A program made the position numbers and the translations under genes. A stretch of DNA of 64,000 nt, from assembly GCA_026214975.1 (NCBI GenBank), contig CM047808.1, positions 66,304,583-66,368,582 of the forward strand. The letters are read 5' to 3'. Shown here in pieces: positions 42,485-53,891 of the stretch; position 1 is the first letter of the stretch, and every line of letters starts with the position of its first letter. Source of the DNA: Gentiana macrophylla (taxonomy: Eukaryota; Streptophyta; Magnoliopsida; Gentianales; Gentianaceae). Under the pieces are notes generated by a model that saw nothing but the letters and a program-made list of their open reading frames with translations, searched no databases and was not told where the DNA came from.

Positions 42485-43400
42485 CCAGACACCATTCTTC
42501 GATGCATCGAGATAAACATCGATGTCCTCATTCCGTCGGGTAATGCTAGCACCGAGCCGTGGTCAACCGTTCCTTAAGTAGTTGAAACGCCCTCACGCAA
42601 TTGTCATCCCACTTAAACCGGTTCTCTTTCTGCATCAACGCATCATCGGCCTCGCAATCTTGGAAAAGTCTTTTACAAATCTTCGGTAATATCCACCAAA
42701 CCCAAAAGCTTCAATTTCGCAACATTCTTAGGTGTTGGCCACCTCGCCATTGCCTCTATCTTGCTCGGATCAACGGATACACCGTCTTTCGAGACAACAT
42801 GCCCCAAGAATGCCACTCGTTCCAAATCCGTCACATTTAGACAAGCCAGATACTGCTTGTTTTTCTCGTAAAACTCAGTAGTCACGAGCCTCAGTGCTCG
42901 GCATGTTCTTCCTTAGTCTCTTAGTAGACCAGATGATGTCGCCGATAAAGACTACTACAAACCGGTCTAAGTAGGGTCTCGAATACCCGGTTCATTAAAT
43001 CCATGAAAATCGCCAGTGCGTTGGTCAATCCGAAAGGCATGACCGTGAACTCATAATGTCCGTGCACTGTGCGAAATGCGGTCTTTGGGATATCCGCATC
43101 GCTACCCTCGAAATGGTGATATCCTCGATCTCAAATCAATCTTCGAAAATACCGCCTCGTAGTTGATCGAACAAGTCATCGATCCTAGGTAACGGATACT
43201 TGTTCTTCACTACGTGGCGTTGTTCGGCTCCCGTAATCAATACACACCCGCATACTACCATCCTTCTTCTTCACAAACAACACCGGTGCTCCCCACGGTG
43301 ACACACTCGGTCGGATATACCCCTTATCGAGCAGTTCTTCCAATTGTACCTTTAGTTCTGCTAATTCCTTAGGTGCCATACGATAGGGTGCTTTCGATAT
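42485..43400 (-). pseudogene. Reverse transcriptase of Tekay-type element
   Basis: It opens with [40 protein letters not shown] and IDYG (43185-43379). The middle is badly broken (42900-43180), with the catalytic box altered. The thumb/connection returns at 42673-42885 (VAFLGHVVSKDGVSVDPSKI, EAMARWPTPKNVAKL). Not functional. Confidence 0.88.
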
Positions 43401-44093
43401 CGGTCTGGTCCCGGCACCAACTCCACTGCAAACTCTACTTCCCTGCGGGTGGCATACCGTATCTCATCCGGGAATACGTCCCCAAAATCACGGACTACGT
43501 CAATGTCCGTTAGTTTAGGCTCCCTTGTGCTTACATCATGCACGTGACACATAAACAAGGGGTACCCTCTCTTGACGAGAGATCCCAAAGTCACCACCGA
43601 AATGATCTTCACATTTGGTTTGTCCACAAATCCCTTGTAAGATACTCGCACCCCTTTAGGGCCTCTCAACGTCACCTTCTTCTCTCCACGGTCAATTTTG
43701 GCTTTATGCCGGTTCAACCATCCATACCCAAAATAACGTCGAAGTTCTCAAGGGGAAACTCGATCAAGTCAACCGTCAAGTTGGCTCCCAAAATCACTAA
43801 TGGAACATCTCTATACAACTTAGAACATGGTACTAACTCTCCTGATGGTTGCATAAACCTCATCAATCAATCACCTCGAATGTAACTAGGCCTAACCTCA
43901 AAACATGCGAACTTGCTACAAAGGAACATGATGCACCAATCAAAATGTACATAGGATAAAAATGAGTTAACCGAGAAAATTACCCGTCACTACGTGGTTG
44001 CTCTGCTCGGCCTCCTCTCTCGCCCGGTCGAATAATCTCCCGCCGATTTTTCATTTAATCAGGCTGGCTTTGGCCGACCACGATGGTCGATTT
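43361..44093 (-). pseudogene. Aspartic protease of Tekay-type element
   Basis: The active site lies at about 43928-43943, but one base seems missing there, so D-S-G is not read through. Downstream, KAKIDRGEKKVTLRGPKGVR, FMCHVHDVSTREPKLTDIDV and [11 protein letters not shown], then [14 protein letters not shown], lead into RT. Confidence 0.8.
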
Positions 44094-45202
44094 CTATTTC
44101 CGCCCGGTGGCCGTAGGTGCACCCACTGCCGGCTCTGTGCGTAAGTACCGCTCTGCTTCTTTGGTTACCCTACCCATGTTCCCGTGTTGCTCCTGAGTCC
44201 CACCCATGTTGCTTCCGTAACCGATGCCGACCCGGCAGTGTGGGAGCCGTAAAGCACTCATACCGTCTATGTCCAAACTTCTCGCAAATGTGACACTGAA
44301 CCTGCGCATCTGAACAATCGGTACACGGATGATTTCTCTGGCACCGCTTGCAATGATAACTTCGTGGCCGACTAGACCCCTGAGAGTTACCCCTCGCCGG
44401 GCTGACCGCCACCGCTGGTAAGGTGGGAATTTTCCGGTGGACGGTCGGACTGGTGGGTTTCCAGAATTGCTCCGCTTTTGCTGCCCCTGATTGTCCTCAG
44501 AGACACTCTTCCTCTTGTTAGTAGCATATGTCGCTTTAACCTCTCTCCGAATTCTTTCAATGTTGCATGCTACTTCACACATCTCTTTTAAGCTCGTGAA
44601 GCCCTGCTTGCCCCCATACGATCCCGGATCACTAAATCTAAGTGTTGCTCAAACTTCACCATCTTGGCCTCTTCATCGGCACTAGCTCCAGATGCATAAA
44701 CTGCCAAGTCGACAAACTTCTCGTAATATTCTTGCACGGTCATATCCCCCTGCCGGAGATTATCGAACTCCACCCGCAGCTCTTTCCTCTTGGATTCGGG
44801 AAAGAATTCACACCTCGCTCTCCTTAAAACTCAGTCGATTCGGTGGTACCAATACCGTTTCCCCTTGCTCATTTCTGATCGAGCCAACCGATCTTTGTTA
44901 GCACCCCACCACAAATCAGCCTCATCAACCAAGTAGAAGCGGCTTGGTCGACCTTCGCCTTCCTACAGGCTGGCCTAGAGTGGCGAAGATTTTCTCAAAC
45001 TCCCTAATCCACCGCTCGAGTCCCTTAGGATCTCCCTTACCATCGTCTTGACTAGGCCTCTCTGTGACTCACGGCCCTAGTCATGCCGGTGGTTGACCCC
45101 GAGAACGATCCTCTGTCGCCTTGTTGACCGCTGAATCAGTCTTGATTCATCTTAACCACCGATCAATCACCGGTCCCTCTCATTTCCATTCCTAGGAGGC
45201 AT
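44094..45202 (-). pseudogene. gag of Tekay-type element
   Basis: A start MPPRNGNERDR is seen at 45202, typical of this lineage, but it is stopped at once. The Gag domain is recognisable at 44588-44773 (EFDNLRQGDMTVQEYYEKFV, DLAVYASGASADEEAKMVKF). A Lys/Ser/Pro-rich tail (44094-44582) and a zinc-knuckle region with CHICEKFGHRRYEC at about 44280-44320 follow in other frames. Confidence 0.82.
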
Positions 45203-45450
45203 AGCTAAACTACAAAAGTAGACAATCATACATTCAATTATTACCTATATCATGCCACAGAATATTTCACATATACTAACACTTAGTGTCCAAATTTAAT
45301 TGCAACACACAGCCACATTTCCACATACAACAGAACTTACCGTACCTTCCCTACATAGAACTCAATACCTACCCCACACATCCTCAATGTGCTTATTTTA
45401 TTAAATTTATTCTTAAGGTTCATTTTAGGTGATGGTCCTGGAGTCGAACG

Positions 45451-45465
45451 TCTCTGATACCACTT
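45451..45465 (-). other. Tekay-type primer binding site
   Basis: On the minus strand, AAGTGGTATCAGAGA follows the GTGTTACA LTR end. Met type. Confidence 0.85.
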
Positions 45466-47240
45466 TGTAACACCCCGGTTTCCAATCCTGTCGGTCGCCG
45501 GTATTGGTCACCGTAGTGCCACTCATCGCGACACACAGTCGTGGTGGCAACATTCAACATTCCACAGCAGAAAGAAAATAAACATTCATTATTTTGAAAG
45601 AAAATATTAAAGTGAGTACAAATCCGAAAGAAAATGTAATTATGCGGAACATCAAAATCTTTAGAATTTAAAATTCAAATAATGTAGACAACATGTGATC
45701 AAGCGACTACGTGGCTCTCAAACCCCGCGACATCCCAAAGAACAAGCAAACATCCATAAAGTACACCTAAGAATCGCTCCCCCATAAATGGATCATAGCA
45801 GGGTCGACGAAAGTACAAACCGTCAACTATAAAGTTGAGTAAGAGTAAATCTAGTGTACAAAAGTAAAACCAACTCAAGAAAGGTACTACTAACTTTATG
45901 AAGGACACAACCAATCTATAAAAGTTACGCCCCGCCCATACAATGGACACCAAACATCACAACTAGCCACCTAAAGGTCCCGAATGTGCACATCCTCAAA
46001 AGGGTAAAGCCCTAGAGAGGAGGGTCCTAAAGGTCATCCAATGGTACCATACTAGATGGACCATCACGTCTTTGGGTGCAAGGAAACCTTCCCGGGTTCC
46101 GGCTTCGGGTACTACCCTATCCGGCCCGACCACATCACATGCCTGCAACTCCCCAAACACGTAGGGTCATTGAAGTCGTAAGAAACCTTCCGGGTTTACG
46201 GCTTTGGGAGCTACCCTATCCGCCCAACCACTACGGGTCTAAGAACTCCAATGCCCAAAATCCAAAACCCAATGTTACCAATACCATTGTCTCATCCAAA
46301 CACAACTTACGAACATGCTCGTAAGGTTTATCCATAACTAACAAAGAAGAGAGAACATTTAAACCGGGCGCCCGCCTCAAAATGTTGGGCGCCCGTTTGG
46401 AAAAGTAGACGCCCGCCCAAGATCTCGACGCGCATCCAGAGGAAACTGTTACATCTCGAATCGATTTTTAGCACTGGACGTCCGTCCATTATACTTGGGC
46501 GCCCGTCCACCGTAAAACTTTACATCCTCGAATCAAAAGTAGCCCTTCGGACTCCCGTCCGTGAATCTGGACGCCGTGCCTGAAAGTTGAGACCAAGACT
46601 TGACGCCCGTCCTCTCAAGGCGAGCGCCCGTCGGCTGGGTTTCAAATCTAAAACCTAAAAGCTCTCTACGTGATTTCTCGAGCCGTTTCTCCACAACACA
46701 GCGAAAAACAACACTTTAGGCCCGAAAACTCCATACAAAGGTATCATATCGATTGTAGATTTTAACTAACACAAAAACACACTACTAGGAACGCGTTTGG
46801 CACACCAAAACCGTGGCACACAAGCATAGAAGTCTTAAATTAAACTTTTACAAACATCAAGTTAAACTTTTGACAACATAGAATTATCCTTACAGAATTG
46901 TCTGCGTTCTTGAAAGCCCTTGCTAAGCTAAGAAACGATCCTCAACGAAGCTCGAATCTATAAAAGAAAACAGCGATTACCGGCGACTTAATTCCTAAAC
47001 ACCAAGGAGAGATTTTCTCTCCTTCCTCCTCACAAGCAAGTCGGCGGCAAGGGAGGTTTTGAGGCTGAAAAAAAATTTTGCTTGGGGAAAATAAGGGAGG
47101 AAAAAGGAGTGAAAACCCTTTTTATTCATTAAGTGATTAAAACTCCTTTTTAATTACTAACAAATCCCTTCATAAAAATTATTAAATCCCATAACTTCCC
47201 GAATAATTAGATCCTTTATTAATTAATTAGTAAGTCAAAA
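45466..47240 (-). repeat. Tekay-type 5' LTR, terminus lost
   Basis: It matches 38722-40470. The outer end is truncated at 47240, where CRM-like protease sequence (GCTGCACAAACT) resumes. The GC-rich motif cluster is at 46365-46635. Confidence 0.92.
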
Positions 47241-48038
47241 ATTGGCTGCACAAACTAAAATTGATGACAATATGCAGCGTGATAACATTTTTCAATCCAC
47301 GTGTGGTATTGGGGGTAGAACTTGTAACTTGATTATTGATTCTAGTAGTTGCACTAATGTGGTTAGTACGTTACTTGTTGAAACTTTGCGTATTCCCATG
47401 TTACCACACCCCAAACCCTATCAACTACAATGGTTGAGTGATGAAGGGGAAACACGCGTCAACTCACAAGCACTCGTTAATTTTCAGATTGGTAAGTTTC
47501 ATGATGAGGTCCTTTGCGATGTTCTCCCTATGCACGTCACACACCTACTTTTAGGTCGTCCGTGGCAATTTGATAGACGTGTTTGTTATGATGGCTAATT
47601 AAACCGATATTCACTGCCTTATAAAGGCAAGACCATTGTTTTGCACCCAATGACCCCTAAGGAAGCGCATGATGAACAACTTAAGATGACGGCTTTCCGG
47701 TTGCGTCACCAAGCAACACAAAATGCCAATACAGCCGTGGGTAAGGAAGGGGTTGTCACTCGGGTAGATAAGGCTACATCTGATCCTACAGTTATTAAAC
47801 AAGGTAAAAACGCCGCCTCACACACTAATAAGGTCAATCGGAATTTAATGATAAAGGCCGTAGGGGCTAGAAATCCATTTTGTATCCTTGTACTTAAAAA
47901 TTCTGACTCCCCTACCCCCTGTTTACTTTCTATATCCGATTTAACCAATTCTATCCCTAGTGCGATTTATTACATTTTGCAGAATTCAAGGATGTCTTTC
48001 CGGAGGAGGAACCCAAGGGGCTTCCACCAATAAGAGGA
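47241..48038 (+). pseudogene. CRM-like aspartic protease and linker
   Basis: The protease frame 47242-47598 has NIFQSTCGIGGRTCNLIIDS followed by S-S-C, so the usual D-S-G is D-S-S and the enzyme is predicted inactive. PMHVTHLLLGRPWQFDRR is conserved. A TAA at 47596 is followed by a further open stretch in the same frame (47641-48033) ending before RT. The gag side is separated by the Tekay insertion. Confidence 0.85.
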
Positions 48039-48802
48039 GTGGAGCATCAAATCGACTTTATACCCGGTTCCGTGCTACCAAACCGGCCAGCCTATAGAGC
48101 CAACCCCACGGAGATCATGGAGATACAAAAGCAAGTTGAGGAGCTGTTAGAAATGGGAAAGATTCATGAGTCCATGAGCCCTTGTGCAGTTCCAGTCATT
48201 GTAGTCCCCAAGAAGACGGGAGAATGGCGTATGTGCATATATTGTCGCGCCATCAACCAAATAACGGTAAAGTATCGATATCCTATCCCTAGACTAGATG
48301 ATATGCTTGATAATTTACATGGTAGTCGTTTCTTTACTAAAATTGATTTGAAGAGTGGCTACTATCAAGTACGTATTCGGGAGGGTGATGAGTGGAAAAC
48401 AGCTTTTAAAACCACTTTTGGCTTGTATGAGTGGCTTGTAATGCCATTTGGTTTAACTAATGCACCTTCCACGTTTATGAGACTTATGAATGAGGTCCTT
48501 AGGGAATTTATAAATCGGTTTGTAGTTGTGTACTTCGATGATATACTTATTTATAGCACTACATTTGATGATCATGTTGAACATTTGAAGGTCAAGTTTT
48601 GCACACACTTAGAGAACACGAATTATATGCTAATCTCAAAAGTGTAATTTTGTTTAGAGAGTGTTGTCTTTCTTGGCTTTGTTGTTAGCGCTAAAGGTGT
48701 GGAAGTGGACCAAGAAATGATCAAGGCAATACAAGAGTGGCTCTGAACCTTCCACACCGTGCACAAGTACGTGAGTTTCCATGGCCTTGCAAGCTTCTAT
48801 AG
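48039..48802 (+). pseudogene. CRM-like reverse transcriptase
   Basis: A 202-codon open frame holds [95 protein letters not shown] and the intact catalytic box [12 protein letters not shown]. It ends at 48647; the connection region (48648-48802, FLGFVVSAKGV) is shifted and contains stops. Most of the palm is intact. Confidence 0.92.
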
Positions 48803-50221
48803 ATGTTTTGTGAAGGATTCAGCTCCATTGCAGCTCCCTCAATGAGCTCACAAAAGAATGCACCATTTGTGTGGGAACAACATCATAGGGAAGCTTTTGA
48901 AACTCTTAAGTCTATGCTTATTTCTGCGCCTATACTTGCATTACCTGATTTTAATAAGATGTTCCAACTTGAATGTGATGCATCGGGTGTGGGGATTGGT
49001 GGTGTTTTAATACAAGAAAGTAGGCATGTTGCGTACTTTAGTGAGAAACTAAAAGGGGATGCACTTAATTATTCTACGTATGATAAAGAGCTGTATGCAT
49101 TGGTTCGTTGTTTACAAACATGGCAGCACTATTTACGGCCAAGAGAGTTCACCATCCACACTGATCACGAGTCTATCAAGTACTTAAAAGGGCAAGGGAA
49201 ACTGAATAAGCGTCATATAAGATGGGTTGAGTTTTTTGATTCATTTCCTTATGTGATTAATTATAAGAAGGGTAAGGATAACATAGTTGCTGATGCCTTA
49301 TCTAGGCGTTATTCTTTTATCACTTCTATGCAAACCAAGTTGTTAGGATTTGAATCTATTAAGCATATGTATGAACATGACGTTGATTTTGGGAAAATAT
49401 TTGCTTCATGTCCTTCTCGTGATCAACCTGAATATTCTATTTTCGATGGATTCCTTTACAAGAATGATAAGTTATGTGTACCTCGTTGTTCTATGCGTGA
49501 GTTGTTTGTTAAGGAAACTCATGGGGGAGGTTTGATGGGACATTTTAGGGTGGATAAGACCTTAGACATGCTTAAGCAACATTTTTATTGGCCTAAGATG
49601 AAATCTGATGTGGTTAAATATTGTTCCTCATGTTTAGTTTGCAAGCATGCTAAGGCTAGGTCACAACCACATGGGTTATACACACCACTTCCTATTCCCA
49701 CTTCACCTTGGACAGATCTTTCCATGGACTTTGTCTTAGGTTTTCCACGAACTAGGAATGGTCATGATTCGATTTTTGTGGTTGTTGATAGAATGCCAAA
49801 GATGGCACATTTCATTGCATGTAATAAGACTAATGATGCTTCTGCTATTGCTGACTTGTTCTTTAAGGATATAGTACGTTTGCATGGTGTGCCTAGATCC
49901 ATAGTTAGTGACCGAGATACCAAGTTTATTAGCCACTTTTGGAGAGAGTTATGGAAGAAACTAGGTACATCCTTGTTATATTCCACTTCGTTTCACCCAC
50001 AAACTGATGGTCAAACAGAGGTTACCAACCGTATTTTGGGTCAGTTACTTATAACTGTGGTGGGTAAGAACCTTAGGACATGGGAAACGTGTCTTCCATT
50101 TGTTGAATTTGCTTATAATCGTGCTCCTCACTCACTACTAAGGCTACACCGCTTGAAGTTGTTTATGGTTTTTACCTCTGCTCCTTTCGAGTTTGTTCCT
50201 CTTCCTACAGTACACACGTGA
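48803..50221 (+). CDS. CRM-like RNase H and integrase (longest intact frame)
   Basis: 472 codons. RNase [85 protein letters not shown]. Integrase: zinc finger with H-G-G-G-L-M-G-H and [12 protein letters not shown], core with [10 protein letters not shown] (first Asp), [17 protein letters not shown] (second Asp) and [13 protein letters not shown] (Glu). All three catalytic residues of the integrase are present. The frame ends with a TGA at 50219 before the C-terminal domain. It would cut the RNA strand and insert the cDNA. Confidence 0.93.
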   Translation: MFCEGFSSIAAPSMSSQKNAPFVWEQHHREAFETLKSMLISAPILALPDFNKMFQLECDASGVGIGGVLIQESRHVAYFSEKLKGDALNYSTYDKELYALVRCLQTWQHYLRPREFTIHTDHESIKYLKGQGKLNKRHIRWVEFFDSFPYVINYKKGKDNIVADALSRRYSFITSMQTKLLGFESIKHMYEHDVDFGKIFASCPSRDQPEYSIFDGFLYKNDKLCVPRCSMRELFVKETHGGGLMGHFRVDKTLDMLKQHFYWPKMKSDVVKYCSSCLVCKHAKARSQPHGLYTPLPIPTSPWTDLSMDFVLGFPRTRNGHDSIFVVVDRMPKMAHFIACNKTNDASAIADLFFKDIVRLHGVPRSIVSDRDTKFISHFWRELWKKLGTSLLYSTSFHPQTDGQTEVTNRILGQLLITVVGKNLRTWETCLPFVEFAYNRAPHSLLRLHRLKLFMVFTSAPFEFVPLPTVHT

Positions 50222-50257
50222 GCTTGATGCGAAGACAAAGCTGCACTTGTTCGTGAA

Positions 50258-50788
50258 TTGCATACTAAAGCTCGTTTGGGGGTTGAAAAAGCTACGAAGC
50301 GGTATCTCAAGCAGGCTAATAAAGGGCGCAAAGAAATGATCTTCAAACCGGGAGATTGGGTATGGCTATACCTACGCAAGGAGCGTTTTCCACATCAACG
50401 CAAGAGCAAGCTGAATTACCGAGGTGATGGACCAGTTCAAGTGCTACGAAAGGTGAATGACAACGCCTATGTCATAGATTTGCCAGCGGATTGGACTATG
50501 CCTTCCACAATCAACGTTAAGGACTTGTCCCCATTTGATGATCCTCATTATGATCTGAGGTTAGATCCTTCTGAACCGGGAGGGAATGATGCACTCCAAG
50601 ATGATCATCCATGCATTCACAATCCCAAGGATCCTATTATTGTTCGAGATGGACCTATTACACGTTTTCAAGAGAAGAAGGCTCGAGAAGCTTATGCAAA
50701 GCTGGTCCAAGACGTTGGAAAGGAGAATGAGGCCTCGAGGATTGATGACCCAACTACTCTAAGTCTATTCATTGCTAATTGGGCTTAA
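50258..50788 (+). CDS. CRM-like integrase C-terminal domain, ending inside the 3' LTR
   Basis: 176 codons in the same frame as the preceding integrase, separated by one stop and a short shifted piece. It has GDWVWLYLRKERFPHQRKSK, NDNAYVIDLPADW and INVKDLSPFDD (integrase C-terminal SH3-like region). The last 67 codons (DALQDDHPCIHNPKDPIIVR, DGPITRFQEKKAREAY...LSLFIANWA) lie within the 3' LTR that begins at 50587. In CRM elements a C-terminal CR motif in this position is linked to centromere targeting; whether this tail is one is inference. Confidence 0.85.
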   Translation: MHTKARLGVEKATKRYLKQANKGRKEMIFKPGDWVWLYLRKERFPHQRKSKLNYRGDGPVQVLRKVNDNAYVIDLPADWTMPSTINVKDLSPFDDPHYDLRLDPSEPGGNDALQDDHPCIHNPKDPIIVRDGPITRFQEKKAREAYAKLVQDVGKENEASRIDDPTTLSLFIANWA

Positions 50789-51281
50789 TGTGCAGAAAGG
50801 CCCAAGTATGGGGCGTTTTATGCATCATAATTCCTGAATATCTTGTGGACTTTTAATTATGCTATTTTTAATTAGGCCTTTTTATTTAATTAGGAAGTAA
50901 TATTCCGGCCCAACTGATAAAGTGGCGCCTTATTTCCTTAGGAATTAGGTTTTCTATTTTGCTATTTATAGTTGCCAAACATGAACGTATTATGCAAATT
51001 ATTTTGGAGATTAAACCCTAGTTTTTAATCAAGAAACGTTTCAGAGATTGGAGTTTCTTTCAATAATTAGAATAGTTGGGTGGTTTTCCTGAGATAGGAT
51101 TATCACGAGACAATAATCAAAGATTTATTATTGTTGTTGCTTTCGTTTTTATTTCCAAGTAGTCCACGTTTATACAATCAGATCGGAAAACACTAGCTTG
51201 AATTCGTATAAGCCTAAAGTCGGTTGCTTAATCAATAAAAGTCGAAGCTTTGACCTAGATCCTACAATCAGTTTGATATCA
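50587..51281 (+). repeat. CRM-like 3' LTR
   Basis: It begins TGATGCACTCC and ends TTTGATATCA followed by GAAAG. Its first 200 bp are pol coding. Confidence 0.95.
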
Positions 51282-51286
51282 GAAAG

Positions 51287-51336
51287 CGTGTGCAATAAAA
51301 ACAATCGTTACTTGTCATTTCGTGCAAATGGGAGAT
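51287..51336 (+). other. X-family interior end and polypurine tract
   Basis: It continues the X interior after the CRM-like target duplication. AAATGGGAGAT at 51326-51336 directly precedes TGTTAGG, the usual layout of copia elements. Confidence 0.75.
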
Positions 51337-53292
51337 TGTTAGGTGTAGTGCCCGAAAGCCAATTTGTGTAATCGTTTTTATAATTGAATTTATCTCACCT
51401 TATTACTTGCTTTGTGCTTGTAAGTAATACACTACCAGAAACCCTAAGTATATCAAGATGTAACCGCTTAACTCGGTATGGCATACTGTATGAGGATTGA
51501 GTTAGTGGTGATATACTTAAATCGTTAGTCCATGGTGAACTTAATCAGAGTTTAGGGTCTCTTGATTAAAACACCAATAATGCGCCCAGAACACCATAGG
51601 GTGTGATAGTCTTATCCGGACTGTCGGTGGAAGGTACCTATGTGTGGCATTTATATATGATGGCATTCATATAGGACTGGACCGATTTAATCTGTATTTC
51701 TTGATATAATTCCGTAATCGAGGAATCTTATTAAATCATTAGATGATCATATATGGATCAACCTTAATCTTGAGGTGGTCAGAGGGTGCTACTTGTCTCG
51801 GGGTAGTGTTTGATGTGTTAGTTACGGTTCACTTGAATATGTGTTCCAAGCCACTTCTCGTTGGCACTATCCCCTGATGAGTGAGTAGTTCTGATTTCAC
51901 AGACATGGAATCCATTCCTTCCTACGGGAAGTAGAGAGATGGTCCCCTTATTTGTTAGCCCTAAGAAAGTGATCGATCCCGGGAGTTTACATTTGACTAA
52001 TTAGCTACTAGTCAGATATGTGCACTAATTGATCATCAGGGTGTTAATGGTAAATAAGGATAAGATATTCTGTGTCAGGTTTACGGAGACATCCCACACA
52101 TAGTGGACAGTCTATGGAGGGTTAATTCGTATGTAGTGATTATATCAATGGACGCTTATTCACTCTATGGGTTGAGTATATGTATATATATATAATTGGT
52201 AGAGTTCAGTTTCGGGTTTATGGTGGCGTAATCCCGGAATTAATAAGTGTATATCTTTATTCTGTTCGATGAATATTATATTTAATTATTGGAGCTGCTG
52301 GTTATAGGTCCATGGTTCCTAATGTGGCTTCTATAATTCGGGCTAATATTCTTGTTTGTTTGGTCCTCAGAAATAATTAATTGGTTGGGCCAATTAATTG
52401 ATATGCATGAATATTATTTAGTTGGGCTAAATAATATAATACACAGAAAAGGCATTTTCTGTGGGCCTAGTGGGCTTAGTGTGGCGCTAATATGTCTTGG
52501 ATTTTCCAAGAAATTAGTTTTCTTGGATAATGACATATTGTGTAATTATTTATTTATTTGTTAAATAATTAATTGGATAAATAAAAGAAAATATTTTATT
52601 TATTATTTATCTATTAACTATAAGGATAATTGTATTTTCTTATTATAAGATTATAATTATCTTTTATTTTTATTGGATAATAATAATTAGAATTATCTCT
52701 TTTATTTTGTTAAACCGATTGGGTATAGGTTTTCTCTCTTGGATTTTGCCTATAAAAAGAGAGTTCTCCCCGAGCCCTAGGTGAAAAAAAAGCCACGAAA
52801 TCCATATTAAAAAAAAGGCTAAGGAGTTCGATCCTTAGCTCCACCCGCTTGGAGAAAAACTTAGGGTTTTTCTCGGTTGCATATCAATGAGGTTCCAATT
52901 CCAAGAATCGGTGTCCACCAACCACCGTTTGGAGAACACATTGGATGATCAAAGCTTCTCATCCTAAGATTAAAGCTGTTCTTCCTTACTATTGGTATGT
53001 TTTTCTTAACCCCCTTGTAGTAATTAAATCCTTTGTTTATGTGTTATAATATATGAATCGTGATCCATCCGCTACGCATAGATCTAATTTGTTTAGATCT
53101 AAGATCCTACTTCCTTCATGTCATTCAGGGCTCAAGGAGAACTCTCTTTTTAGGTTTTAGGGTTTAGATAATTTATATAGTAATTAAATCCTTGTAGTAA
53201 TTAAATCCTTTGTTTATGTGTTATAATATATGAATCGTGATCCATCCGCTGCGCATAGATCTAATTTGTCTAGATCTGAGCTCCTACTTCCC
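51337..53292 (+). repeat. X-family LTR, plus strand (copia-type)
   Basis: It starts TGTTAGGTGTAGTGCCCGAA. TATAAAAA is at 52751-52758. A direct repeat of about 100 bp occurs at 53017-53115 and 53192-53291. The far end is not a clear CA terminus; at 53292 the sequence flips into the reverse copy. Matches 19486-21130 in reverse. Confidence 0.8.
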
Positions 53293-53891
53293 ACAGGAAG
53301 GAATGGATTCCATGTCTGTGAAAATCAGAACTACTCACTCATTTGGAGATAGTGCCAATGAGAAGTGGCTAGGAACACATATTTAAGTGAACCGTAACTA
53401 ACACATCAAACACTACCCCGAGACAAGCAGCACCCAATGATCACCTCAGGATTAAGGTTGATCCATATATGATCATCTAATGATTTAATAAGATTCTTCG
53501 ATTACGGAAGTATATCAAGAAATTCAGATTAAATCGGTTTAGTCCTATATGAATGCCATCAAATATAAATGCCCCACGTAGGTGCCCTCTACCGACAGTC
53601 CGGATAAGACTATCACACTCTAAGGTGTTCTGGGTGCATTATTGGTGTTTTAATCAAGAGCCCCTAAACTCTGATTAAGTTCACCACGGACTAACATTTT
53701 AAGTATATCACCACTAACTCAATCCTCATGTGCATGCAATACACCGAGGTAAGCGGTTACATACTGATATACTTTGGGTTTGCAACAGTGTATTCCTTAG
53801 AAGCACAAATCAAGTAATAAGGTGAGATAAATTCTGTCATCCATTATCAAAAACAATTACACAAATTGTATTTCGGGCACTACACCTAACA
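53293..53891 (-). repeat. X-family LTR 5' part, minus strand
   Basis: About 600 bp matching the reverse complement of 51337-51940, ending CACTACACCTAACA. Together with 51337-53292 it makes an inverted repeat. The switch occurs in a shared CTACTTCC. Confidence 0.88.

Larger units (their letters stand above)
38722..47240 (-). mobile_element. Tekay/Del-type chromovirus, minus strand, degenerate
   Basis: LTRs are 38722-40486 and 45466-47240. The PBS (AGTGGTATCAGAGA on the minus strand) adjoins the right LTR at 45451-45464, and a polypurine tract (TTAAGGGGGGGAGGA) adjoins the left at 40487-40501. Order on the minus strand: gag, PR, RT, RNase H, integrase, chromodomain. All are broken by stops and small indels. 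The right LTR lacks its last 15 or so bases (TTTCGTGATATTACA), so only the left candidate duplication GCATG (38717-38721) is visible. It interrupts the CRM-like element between the zinc knuckle and the protease. Confidence 0.9.
36122..51281 (+). mobile_element. CRM-like Ty3/gypsy element, TSD GAAAG, split by a Tekay-type insertion
   Basis: Nearly identical LTRs 36122-36824 and 50587-51281 (TGATGC...TATCA) flanked by GAAAG at 36117-36121 and 51282-51286. Met-type PBS at 36827, gag 37544-38670, then an insertion at 38722-47240, then PR, RT, RNase H and integrase 47241-50586. The pol frame continues into the 3' LTR and stops at 50788. Overlap of pol with the 3' LTR is known from CRM centromeric chromoviruses, which is why I call it CRM-like. 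The high LTR similarity marks it as one of the younger insertions here. Confidence 0.88.
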
